Positions 35,594-45,630 of a stretch of 64,000 bases of DNA are shown here, in pieces. Both the position numbers and the translations under genes were made by a program. The DNA comes from Cotesia glomerata (taxonomy: Eukaryota; Arthropoda; Insecta; Hymenoptera; Braconidae): NCBI RefSeq assembly GCF_020080835.1, contig NC_058167.1, positions 9,766,957-9,830,956 on the forward strand. Reading direction: 5' to 3'. Every line of letters begins with the position of its first letter. Within the stretch, counting starts at the first letter, position 1. The notes under the pieces were generated by a model, which had not been told where the DNA came from, did not search any database, and worked only from the letters and a program-made list of their open reading frames with translations.

Positions 35594-35720
35594 TACACTG
35601 TAAAAAATTTCGATGTAAAAATGGACCCAGAGCACTTTACATGGCCGTGTAGTGTGAAATAATGGTGTGAAATTCTCTCGGTGTAAATTTTCGATCCGTG
35701 TTACTTTAACACCATTATTA
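35594..35720. repeat. Second TIR-like patch inside the 34302 element
   Basis: CACTGTAAAAAATTTCGATG followed by GTGTAGTGTGAAATAATGGT and CCGTGTTACTTTAACACC; resembles the 34302 end in style but is diverged. Confidence 0.5.
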
Positions 35721-35739
35721 AAGGACAATTTTAGGACAT

Positions 35740-36100
35740 CATATAGATAATCGGAAACTCTAAAATAGTGGATTTTAGTAATTATTTCATAACTTTTAAG
35801 TATTTTTTTTAAGATTTTCGGAATACTTCTAAGATAATTTTAGAATCAATGCAATTTAGTTGTAGCAATTTAGTTAAAATTTTGTCCTTAAATCTTATGT
35901 GGAACCTTTTTTGAATAATCTTAAAACATTTTTTTAACTATTTGAGAACAAATTTTGAATACTTTTGAAACATTTTTCGGATATTTTTGAGACAATTTTG
36001 GAACATTTTTTGGACAGTTTTAGAGTGTTTTTACAACAAATTTGAAACATTTTTAGAACAATTTTACGAAAATTTTGAACGTTTTTTAAATGATTTTCAT
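35740..36100. repeat. Degenerate short-period repeat (TTTTGGAACATT-like)
   Basis: A motif of about 12 bp (TTTTGAAACATT / TTTTAGAACAAT variants) recurs loosely from 35900 to 36090, just ahead of the LINE fragment. Confidence 0.55.
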
Positions 36101-36902
36101 ATAGATACAAGCGATGAGTTGTCTTGCTCGATTGAAAATGAACAGTAAGGTGCTAAGTGCTTCAATGCGGAGAAGACTAGTTGCTGCTCTGATATTGCCT
36201 ATATTTGATTATTGCAGTGCTGTATTTACAAATATTTCGGGGACTTTGCAACTTAGGCTCCAGCGGAAGTTCAATGCTTGCATCAGATTCATATTTGGAG
36301 CTCGGCGGTTTGAGTACATAACACCTTACAGGAGGAGACTTGGATGGTTGACGCTCCGAAGTAGGCGTGAGTTTCTAATTTTGAGTCTGGTGTATAAAAT
36401 GCTAAATATGCAGCATCATAAGTTGTTGCATTCGAATTTCAAAATATTGCTTGATGTCAGGGGTCGTGCTGAGCGTAGAAATCAAGTTCTGCATCAGCCT
36501 GCCTGTAGGACTGTTGCCTATGAAAATTCATTCTTGTTGACTGCAGTGAGGGAATGGAATCAGTTACCGAGTGATCTTGTGGCCGTGAATTCTTCAGCTG
36601 AGTTTCAGACGTTGTGTTACAAATTAATTTTTGATAAAGACATTTGAACTAGAGAGTCAATAATAATAATAAGTGTTCATTTACTTATATGATTAAAATG
36701 TTATTCAAAATGGTTTCTAATTTTGTATTCAGATTACTATTTAATTTTGTATTCAAATTACTTTTTAATTTTGTATTCAAATTACTTTATAATTTTGTAT
36801 TCAAAGTACTTACTCACTATGTAATAATACTATTAAATTTCTACGGCCTTTAGGGAACGTCAGTTCTAGGGCCGAATGTCTTCAATAAAATAAATAAATA
36901 AA
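36050..36902 (+). mobile_element. 5'-truncated LINE fragment (C-terminal end of ORF2)
   Basis: The open frame 36114-36647 (177 codons) matches the post-thumb C-terminus of Jockey/CR1-like LINE polyproteins: LILPIFDYCSAVF, LQRKFNACIRFIFGARR, ITPYRRRLGWLTLRSRREF, LLTAVREWNQLPSDL. The RT catalytic core is missing. The 3' UTR carries a CGGCC...GGCCG stem (about 36843-36875) and ends in a TAAA microsatellite. This is a different family from 27018-28617. Confidence 0.88.
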
Positions 36903-37419
36903 AAATAGATAATTTATTTTTGCACAGCTGTAGATTTTTCATGTTTAAAACTTCCATTATATCATAAGAAACATCATGGTTACGATAAAAATAATTATTA
37001 TATTGTTCCTAAACATTTAATATTGTAAATACTATTTAACTTGTTGTATAACATTCATTAAATCGATTTCTGCGTAATTTTATAAATTGAAAATTCTTAA
37101 ATAAATGTTACTTGTCTCATTTTGATAAATATTGAATATTAATTGTGTTTTATGGATCATGTAATATTCATACTCCGATACGGTGTAAAATTATTTTACT
37201 GTTACACCGGTATTACACCGGTTTAACACCGATATTACACCGGTTTAACACCGGATTTTTAACACCGCAAAAGAGCACCGCTACACCGGTGTTAATACAC
37301 AGGTGTTACATAGCGGTGTTAAAATGAGTGCATTTTAACACCGCTTTTTTTACATTGTACAAGTAAAAATCGAAATAATAATAATATTTTAAGTATTTGA
37401 TAGTAATTTCTCATATAAA

Positions 37420-37425
37420 ACTTTA

Positions 37426-37457
<32 letters not shown>

Positions 37458-37460
37458 TTG
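37420..37460. repeat. (TTA)n microsatellite
   Basis: About 13 TTA/ATT trinucleotides in a row, between the 34302 element and the promoter of the DM4/12-like gene. Confidence 0.9.
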
Positions 37461-37596
37461 ATTAAATTTCCCCCTTGTTAAATCTAATAACTAAAATAAA
37501 AAATAAGATAAAATTACAACTATAAATTATTTACTTATTCACCGAAGCGAATAAATAAAAAAAATTACAGTAATTTATTCTAATGCGTGTGTAAAT

Positions 37597-37654
37597 CTCT
37601 TAAATAAAAGTAAGCTGACCGAAAACCGTCAGTCTTTGTCCAGCTTTTTAAAAT
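37597..37654 (+). promoter_or_regulatory. Putative TATA/initiator promoter of the DM4/12-like gene
   Basis: TAAATAAAAG at 37601-37610 lies about 28-30 bases before TCAGTC (37629-37634), an arthropod-type initiator. A 24-base 5' UTR would then precede the ATG at 37655. Spacing and order fit a TATA plus Inr core promoter. Confidence 0.45.
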
Positions 37655-37901
37655 ATGAAGTCCCATGTCTTCATTTTCATTCTCCTCGTTCTCAAATTCG
37701 CGAGAGCTTCTTCAACCGCGTTACAATTTCCGTCTGACAATCAGACGCTTTTAAATCAAATAGCCAGTTCCGCGAGCCCGTTTATTAACACCACAGTGAG
37801 AAGAAATGAGTGGTGGCCTCCTAGTGACGTTGAAGTGATGCAAACCTCACCTTACACCGCCGAAATACATCAACCAATCCCTCCAGGTTATTACTTACAA
37901 G
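37655..37901 (+). CDS. Exon 1 of the DM4/12-like gene
   Basis: Encodes the signal peptide and the extracellular segment with both sequons; ends LQ|G in phase 1 at donor G|GTAATT. Confidence 0.85.
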
Positions 37902-40856
37902 GTAATTATTAAAATTATATTTAATGCTTAAATTAAAAGTTAAAAATTTGTAATTTTAAACTTCTACTCTCGTTCAATAGAAAAATTTTCTTAATTTAGG
38001 GATAAATTAAATTGTTCAATAATTTAATACAATACATCAATACAACGAAATCCATTTCCTCGGTCTTAAGTTAATTTATTTCTTCTCTTTAAATTTCTTT
38101 AAATCTATTTATTGAGGAGTTTTTCGTAATTTAATTCCCATTGATTTTTTTATACTGCTGATAAATAGCAATTACAGAACCAACAGCTCGTCCGCTGACA
38201 TATCGCAGTGAGCCTTGGTCTTACGGATACCCGGAGTTTGGCAATCCTCTTATTGCCCAGGACCCGAACCATCAATTAGGAGTAACTCCGAAATTTATGA
38301 CCGTCGCTTTATTTATTGGGCTCCTTACACTCTTTGCCATCATCCAGGGCTCCATTATTTCGGCAAAGCAAAAAGACATTAGTGATGTTCTTACCAGGAA
38401 GAGAAGAGACTTGTCTTATCAAATCGAAGAAATGGTAACTGCACTGGTAGAAGAATTTAATATTTAATTAATTATTGGCTTTACTAACTGAGAAAAATTA
38501 TTTTTTTAATATCAAATAATTTAATAAATATTTATTTCTGAAAATTTTTTGAAAAAAATCTATATTTTTAAGAGAATAAGAAAAATTTTGTGTCCAGGAT
38601 AGTTATATGATAAAATCGGTATTTTTAGTAAAATTTAGTGTCATTGTAAAGGTCTTGATTTAAATTTGTACTTTTTCAAGGTTTCATATCATTCTCACCG
38701 ATAGTCCATTTATTATGATTATTTAGGCTGCACTCGAAAATTCTCGATCTCTAGATACATAATTAAGAAATGACCTTGTATCTTGTGAACTATTGACCTT
38801 TTTGAAGTTATAAGCTCACCCTCATGTTGCACTTATCAAGACCTTTCATTTGAGTACCCACATCAATTTTTCATATATTTATATATATTATATATATGAA
38901 TATATCAAAAATATATCAAAAATGCATGTGGGTACTCAAACGAACGCTCTTGATGAGTGTAATATCAGGATGAGCTTATATCTTTAAAAATCTCAATAGT
39001 TAAGAAAGTACAGTGCAATTTAACGAATATCTTGTGAACTATTGACATTTTTAAAGATATAAGCTCATCCCGACATTACACTCATCAAGACCTTTCATTT
39101 GAATACCCACATCAATTTTTCATATATTTGTATATATATTATATATATGTAACTATGAAAAATATATCAAAATACATGTGGGTACTCAAATGAAAGGTCT
39201 CGATGAGTGTAATATCAGGATGAGCTTATATTTTTAAAAATGTCAATAGTTAAAAAATTACAGGGCATTTTAACAAAGATCTAGTGAACCATTGACATTA
39301 TTAAAGATATAAGCTCATCTCGACATTACAGCCATCAAGACCTTTCATTTGAGTACCCACATCAATTTTTCATATATTTGTATATATATTATATATATGT
39401 AACTATGAAAAATATATCAAAATACATGTGGGTACTCAAATGAAAGGTCTCGATGAATGTAATATCAGGATGAGCTTATATTTTTAAAAATGTCAATAGT
39501 TAAAAAATTACAGGGCATTTTAACAAAGATCTTGTGAACCATTGACATTATTAAAGATATAAGCTCATCCCGACATTACAGCCATCGAGACCTTCCATTT
39601 GAGTACCCACATTATTTTTTCATATATTTTATATATTATATATATGTATATATGAAAAATATATCAAAAATGCATGTGGGTACTCAAATGAAAGGTCTTG
39701 ATGAGTGTAACACCGGGATGAGCTTATATCTTTAAAAATCTCAATAGTTAAGAAAGTACAGTGCAATTTAACGAATATCTTGTGAACTATTGACATTTTT
39801 AAAGATATAAGCTCATCCCGACATTACACTCATCAAGACCTTTCATTTGAGTACCCACATCAATTTTTCATATATTTGTATATATAATATATATATGTAA
39901 CTATGAAAATATCAAAATACATGTGGGTACTCAAATGAAAGGTCTCGATGAGTGTAACATCAGGATGAGCTTATATCTGTAAAAATATCAAGATTTAAGA
40001 AAGTACAGTGTAATTTAACACAAGTCATTTTTTAATAAAGCAAAATTTTATTTATTTATAGTTCACAAGTCACGGCAGTCACATAGTGACTGCAAGGTGG
40101 CTAATATTTATTAAAATTTAATAAATTTTTATTTAAATCTTTGAGTAAAAAGTATGGTCAAAATTTTATATATCCACCTTAATTATAAAATTAAATACAA
40201 ATTATTTTGATAAATTTCTCAGACAAGAAAATATATCGTCAATAATTATCGAAAATATATTTTTGTATCAAAAAAATTTTTCTTCTCAATATAAAGATAT
40301 TTATTAAATTTAATAAAATATTTTTTAACTACCAATATTTATTACCTTAAAAAAATATTAAAAATTAAAAAATAATTGCTTGAATAAATTAATAAATTTA
40401 TAAACATTAAACTCTTCTATTAGTGCATAGAAAAACTTTTTTCTAAAATCTAAAATTAATTTAATTTTTTTCAATAATATTTATAAATTTGTAAAATTTT
40501 AGACACCAGAGCAAGAAGAAATTTTAAATGATTTAAAAGTAAGATGCATACAAAGGACTATTTGTGAAGAAAATCGGGAACTCTCGAAGGACTTTGGGTC
40601 TCGAGGGATCAGATTTGCGAAATATCTGACGTTAGTATTTCTTAAATTCATTGATGAACTCTTCGATGTATTTATCCACACTATTTTATAATAATTATAA
40701 TGATAATTTATGTAAATATGTATTCTTAGACGTAGTGTTAAGAAATCGTTGAAGCGTATTTCTGGATGGGACCGCCTCGTCGAAGACGCCGCAGCTGCTG
40801 GATTACGGGGGGATGATTGCGACGTTCTTTACCGTGATTGTATACCGGATGATTAA
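37655..40856 (+). CDS. Single-pass membrane protein with DM4/12-like C-terminal cysteine pattern
   Basis: Four exons, 37655-37901, 38178-38434, 40503-40630 and 40730-40856, joined in phases 1, 0 and 2 with GT/AG sites (G|GTAATT, ATG|GTAACT, AC|GTTAGT), give 252 residues and end in TAA. Visible features: a signal peptide (residues 1-18, HVFIFILLVLKFARA), two N-glycosylation sequons (N29, N45), a membrane segment at about 123-143 (MTVALFIGLLTLFAIIQGSII), a basic RKRR at 156-159, and a C-terminal domain with Cys183-x5-Cys189-Glu and Cys241-x3-Tyr-x2-Cys248. The CxxxxxCE ... GxDCxxLYxxC layout resembles the insect DM4/12 (PF07841-type) family. That assignment rests on pattern memory, so family membership is probable, not proven. 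The function of that family is unknown. Confidence 0.8.
38178..38434 (+). CDS. Exon 2 of the DM4/12-like gene
   Basis: Acceptor AATTACAG. Encodes the Pro/Tyr-rich juxtamembrane part, the single hydrophobic segment and the RKRR motif; ends in phase 0 at ATG|GTAACT. Confidence 0.82.
38559..40104 (+). mobile_element. Non-autonomous Helitron, copy 3 (in intron 2 of the DM4/12-like gene)
   Basis: A|TC start at 38559 and CTAA|T end at 40104, with a perfect 8-bp hairpin GCAGTCAC-ATA-GTGACTGC just upstream. Five palindromic monomers recur with a spacing of about 248-250 bp (markers near 38808, 39056, 39305, 39555 and 39803). Confidence 0.9.
40503..40630 (+). CDS. Exon 3 of the DM4/12-like gene
   Basis: Begins after AATTTTAG and encodes the first cysteine pair (CIQRTIC). 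A frame-keeping donor is AC|GTTAGT at 40631. An alternative in-frame readthrough reaches a stop at 40689-40691, giving a shorter hydrophobic tail. Confidence 0.75.
40730..40856 (+). CDS. Exon 4 (last) of the DM4/12-like gene
   Basis: Acceptor TATTCTTAG. Encodes RSVKKSLKRISGWDRL, an Ala-run and the second cysteine pair (CDVLYRDC), then TAA. An AATAAA polyadenylation signal follows at about 40868. Confidence 0.8.
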
Positions 40857-40978
40857 TTCAGTGTAATGAAATAAAATCATACAGAAGAATACTTGATCAT
40901 TAAATTAAAATGTCAAGAGTCGACATAGAAATTAGATTTCCTTTTTATTATTTTGTGATAAGAGAAGCGAGCACTGAC

Positions 40979-41025
<47 letters not shown>
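40979..41025. repeat. (TTA)n microsatellite
   Basis: About 15 uninterrupted TTA units just 3' of the DM4/12-like gene. Confidence 0.95.
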
Positions 41026-41249
41026 TAACTCTCGACTGACGGTAAAGATAATACTTCGTTAGTCTTCATCTTCAGTATCAAATTTAATAATATTATATAA
41101 TTAAGTTTGTTAAGGCAGCATTTAGACAATGTGTTTCTTCATTTGATGAATTTATAGATTTAGAAAACTTTTAATTTAATTTTAGGGAGCTACAAAAAAT
41201 TTCTTATTGTATTTAGAAGAGAGTTTATTTAAGTCTCAAGTCTTCATTG

Positions 41250-41790
41250 TCATTTTTAATAATAAAATTTTTTTTTATTTAAATTTTAATTTAAGAAAAA
41301 ATTAATATTAAATTTGATTTTATAAAATTTGCAATAAAATATTGAAATAATAAAAATTTTATTTATAAAAATAAATTAAAAGATTAAATATTAAAATAAA
41401 TAAATAATTTAAATTGAATTAAATTTTTTGATCAATTTAAAAAAATTTTTTTTTTATTTAAATTTTAATTTAAGAAAAAATTAATATTAAATTTGATTTT
41501 ATAAAATTTGCAATAAAATATTGAAATAATTAATTTTATTTATAAAAATAAATTAAAAGATTAAATATTAAAATAAATAAATAATTTAAATTGAATTTAA
41601 TTTTTTGATCAATTTAAAAAAATTTTTTTTTTATTTAAATTTTAATTTAAGAAAAAATTAATATTAAATTTGATTTTATAAAATTTGCAATAAAATATTG
41701 AAATAATTAATTTTATTTATAAAAATAAATTAAAAGATTAAATATTAAAATAAATAAATAATATAAATTTTTTGATAAATTTTAAAATAA
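41250..41790. repeat. Tandem repeat, about 178-bp unit, near three copies
   Basis: The AAGAAAAAATTAATATTAAA block recurs with its G at 41295, 41474 and 41651 (spacings 179 and 177). Units are almost identical and nearly pure A/T, so this is a recent satellite-like expansion. Confidence 0.9.
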
Positions 41791-41999
41791 AAGTTTAAAA
41801 TTTTTAAAAATATAAATAATTTAAATTTGATCAATTTTGTAATAAAATATTAAAATGATAAAAATTAATACAAATTTTAAGTATTAAAAAAAAAAAAAAA
41901 AAAAATTAATCAATATTTTAAATAAAAAAAAAATCAATAGTTGGATTTAAAAAAATTTCATAATAAAATACTTAAAAAATTAAAATGAATAGAAGTTTT

Positions 42000-44900
42000 G
42001 AATGTTAAAAAAAAAAAAGATAAATAAATTGTTTTATCATTTATTATTTATTATCATTTTTTACAACTTTATAATCATTTTAATCGTTTCTCTTACAATT
42101 AACGTGTTGTCCTTTCTATCTTTAAAAAAAAAAAAAAAAAAAAAAAAGAAACATTTCTCACATCAGCCTTAAAAAACAAATTCTATTTTAACGTATCAGA
42201 TATTACAAAGTCTTAAATTAAACCGACTAATCACTTAATTAAAATAATTGTCACATATAAAAGAAAAATTCACTTAATACAACAAACTAGAAAACTATTA
42301 ATTAATAATTAATAATATTAATAACTACACTAACACAATATCCATTAAATCTAATAATTTAACCAAGATAATTATTATTAATAATATTTACAACACGTTA
42401 ACATTAGATTTCTCCGTTTTTAAAACGAACTACCACTCGCCCGATTATAAAATAGTATTATTACAAGACAGTAGTGCTTTATATTTCCATCCAAGTTTGC
42501 ATATTATATTTTTTAAATAAATTTCTTCTTCAATAACCTTCAATTAATAATAGTCGGTAAATAATAAAAAAATATTATTATTTATCGACTGATTAATTTA
42601 TTAAATCATAGCTCGTGCTTCCTGTTAAATAATTTCTTCATTATAAATTATTTTATTTATTTGTACATGTACATCGTTCATGTTAATTAATCGTGTCTAT
42701 TTTTTCAATAATTTTTTTTTTGTTTATTTATTAAATACGCTATTTAAATGTGCTCTGTGTGATGTTTAGGCTTGGCGGTTTAGGTTACTTTGTACCTGAA
42801 CACTCAGATGAGGATAACTCGAGAAAAAATAATCAATAATATTTATATATATCTTATTTATACATATATAAATGATTATTACATATTATTTATCTCTTAA
42901 TCGCTCATTTTTAATAAATGAATTCACTTATTATTTAATTACTTTTACTTTGTATCTATACAATCAGTGTGTAATGCACACCCACAATTTTTTAGATTAT
43001 AATTCTTCAGTTTCTTCTTTCTTTGTTTCATTTATATTTATTTATTTATTTCAGTTATAGTTTGTAAATACAAATTATTTTTTTTTTAGTTTAACAAAAA
43101 AAAAAACGGTAGACAATACACGGGTGTGCAATTGTATTTACAGGGACGGGCTACTCTTTGTGAGATCATTTCTTCAAAATGAATGATTTATGACACTGAA
43201 CAAACACCAAAAATCGATAAATTTTATTTCACAATTTTTTAATCCTATTTTGATTCTAATTAATTCAAAATAATTAAATGTTTTTTTTTTTTTTTTTATT
43301 TCTACAATTAATCGAATAATTTATATTCAATTAATATAATCCACAAAAAATAAAATTCATCGATTGTCAGTGATTTAATGAATTATTTCAATTAACGTGA
43401 AAAATTTGCCGAAACAAAGTTTAATTTGGAAGACAACCTGTATTGCACAGGATTGTTTTAAATCATACTGTAAAAGTAATTAATTTTTATAAATTATAAA
43501 AATAAAAATAATTTTTATTCTAGATTGCCTGTACGGAAAAAAACAAGATGATACTGGTTATAATCTCAGATTATACTGAGTAAAATTTTTTTTTTTAGAT
43601 AGTAACTAGTATAATCCAGATTATACTGAGTATAATCCAGATTATAATGAGTATAATCTAGATTACAATGAGTATAATCCAGATATCACACAGTATAATC
43701 TGAATTTTGCTAGCTACGATCTAAAAAATTTTTTCATCACATATATCACTGAGTATAATCCAGATATCACACAGTATAATCTGGATTTTGCTAGCTACTA
43801 TCTAAAATTTTTTTTCATCACAGATATCACTGAGTATAATCTGGGTTTTGCTAGCAACTATCTGAAATTTTTTTTTACCACAGATATCACTGAGTATAAT
43901 CTGGGATGATATCCAGTGTAATCTTGTTCTTTCCATGAAATTTATAATAATTAATTTGACCAAATATTTAAACAAAAAAACAAATTTTTTTATAAAGTTT
44001 TATTAAAGCAGCAATCTAGAAATTAATTAAAAAAAAATAATAATTTTTTTTAGTTATAAAAATGAATTTAATTATTAATTTTAATTTTTTCTTAATTACA
44101 TATACGCATTAAAAAGCTTATGAATTTTCATAAGCTCAAATTACTTTCTTAATTTTTTTTTTTTTGTTTATAGAAAAGCAAATTTTATTTTACTTTATTA
44201 ATTAACCACAAATTACCACACACTAGCTCAATACAATAACCTTAACTTTAAATTTTATTTATCCTTATCAACTCATTATCATTATTAATTAATTAATAAA
44301 CCTGTCCCATAACGTGAATACACACCATTAATATAGATTAATCAATTAATCAATATTTAAAGTTACATGCTTAAAAATATATATTGAATTACAGAACTGC
44401 TCTTCCCTTCAATTAATAATTAATAATAAAAATAATAATAACCAATTATATATAATAAAAAATAATAATAATAATTAATTAAATAATGAATAATTTTAAT
44501 AATTCACTATACACACTTGCAATTATTTAGTCCATTATTTATATATTTATATTTATATTTATATATCCATCGTAAACCGCAAAGTCTTAAACTTAAAAAT
44601 AATTCGCCGAAACAAATCACCCCACAGATAATATTTTATTTAATTATTTATTATTAATAATTAATTATGCCCATTAACGCTGGACTAGACTCTTACCGGT
44701 CTTTAAATATATATTTATTTATAAATTTTTATGCACTAGCTAGCGAAGGCGAAAATTCTCTTACGGCTCGACTAAGTCTAGATTTATTACTGGCCAACCG
44801 TGAGAATATTTCTTCGTCTCTTCGGCCCTCAATCTTTAATTAATAATTAATAATCAATAATTAAACAAAAAAAAAAAAAAAAAAAAAAAAAGAAATCACA

Positions 44901-45493
44901 CTTAATTTATCACGTAAAATTATTTTTAAATGATTAATAATTTTTGAGATATTTAAATTAACAATTAATAAAAAAAATCTGAGACGAGAAATTGAACATC
45001 AATAATATAAAAATGATAACAAACAATTACCTAACAATTTAATATTATTATAATTAATTTATTTATTAATCGCCAGTTTACCGTTAACGACATGGTAATA
45101 TAAGCTTATACACATATTACTTTTTTAATTAATTAATAAATTGAGAGATTAGAGACGCACTGCTGCTATTGAGAGTTTTAGGTAATAATTATTTATTCCG
45201 TGGATAAATATATGAGACGCTTGGTCGCTGGGCAGTGGAACTCCTGGAGGATCTCCCGGAGCGTCCTGGTGGGTATTGTTGCAACGATGCGGTTCGATAG
45301 CAGTCGAAATGATAAAATTATTTTTATCTTTATTATTAGAGAAGACAACATTGTTATCTGGCTCGTTGGCAATTGCTTGTGCTTCTGCTTCTGATTTTGG
45401 TGGTTTCGTTAGAGCTCCAGAGATTCGGTTGGATGACGGGCTCGTTTGGCTGGTTCGTGTGGCTAAATCAACATCTGCTTCTGCTTCTGTTGG
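42000..45493 (-). other. gus 3' UTR and downstream AT-rich sequence
   Basis: No coding exon visible. GC-richer pieces at 44690-44820 and 45195-45490 lie within about 800 bp of the gus stop and are the likeliest 3' UTR. The rest holds poly(A) runs (about 42125-42147 and 44864-44891), short low-complexity AT tracts and one MITE (43534-43936). The end of the transcript cannot be fixed by eye. Confidence 0.4.
43534..43936. mobile_element. MITE with internal GAGTATAATC array
   Basis: Ends GGAAAAAAACAAGATGATAC and its inverse GTGTAATCTTGTTCTTTCC. The interior repeats (GAG)TATAATC(C/T)AGAT many times in two sizes of unit. It lies in the gus 3' region. Confidence 0.8.
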
Positions 45494-45630
45494 TTACCTC
45501 CTGTCGCGGTACAGGAGATAAGTTTTCATAGCTTGCGGGAGATTCAGCTCTTGGATCTTCTCCAGACGGTGCTTGCCCACACGCTGCCTGATCACTCGTC
45601 GGCACAGGTCCATTAGCGGCAATGGCTCGG
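45494..45630 (-). CDS. gus: gus last coding exon (SOCS box)
   Basis: Encodes EPLPLMDLCRRVIRQRVGKH, KIQELNLPQAMKTYLLYRDR and a final Arg, then TAA. The BC-box-like segment recruits Elongin C in the family. It is separated from exon 4 by a 78-nt intron, typical of ancestral insect introns. Confidence 0.95.

Larger units (their letters stand above)
34302..37358. mobile_element. About 3-kb element with subterminal ACACCGGTGT arrays
   Basis: The ends ACACTGTAAAAAAAAAACCG and AACACCGCTTTTTTTACATTGT are inverted and are followed by dense CGGTGTTA/TAACACCG motifs (34320-34460 and 37185-37350). Interior: sequence of unknown origin 34560-35350, a related TIR-like patch (35594-35720), quasi-periodic sequence, and a LINE fragment. 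No transposase recognised. Confidence 0.65.

Noticed and set aside
45200..45521. Plus-strand frames next to the gus stop
   Set aside because: Antisense to the gus 3' UTR and SOCS exon, no recognisable domain.
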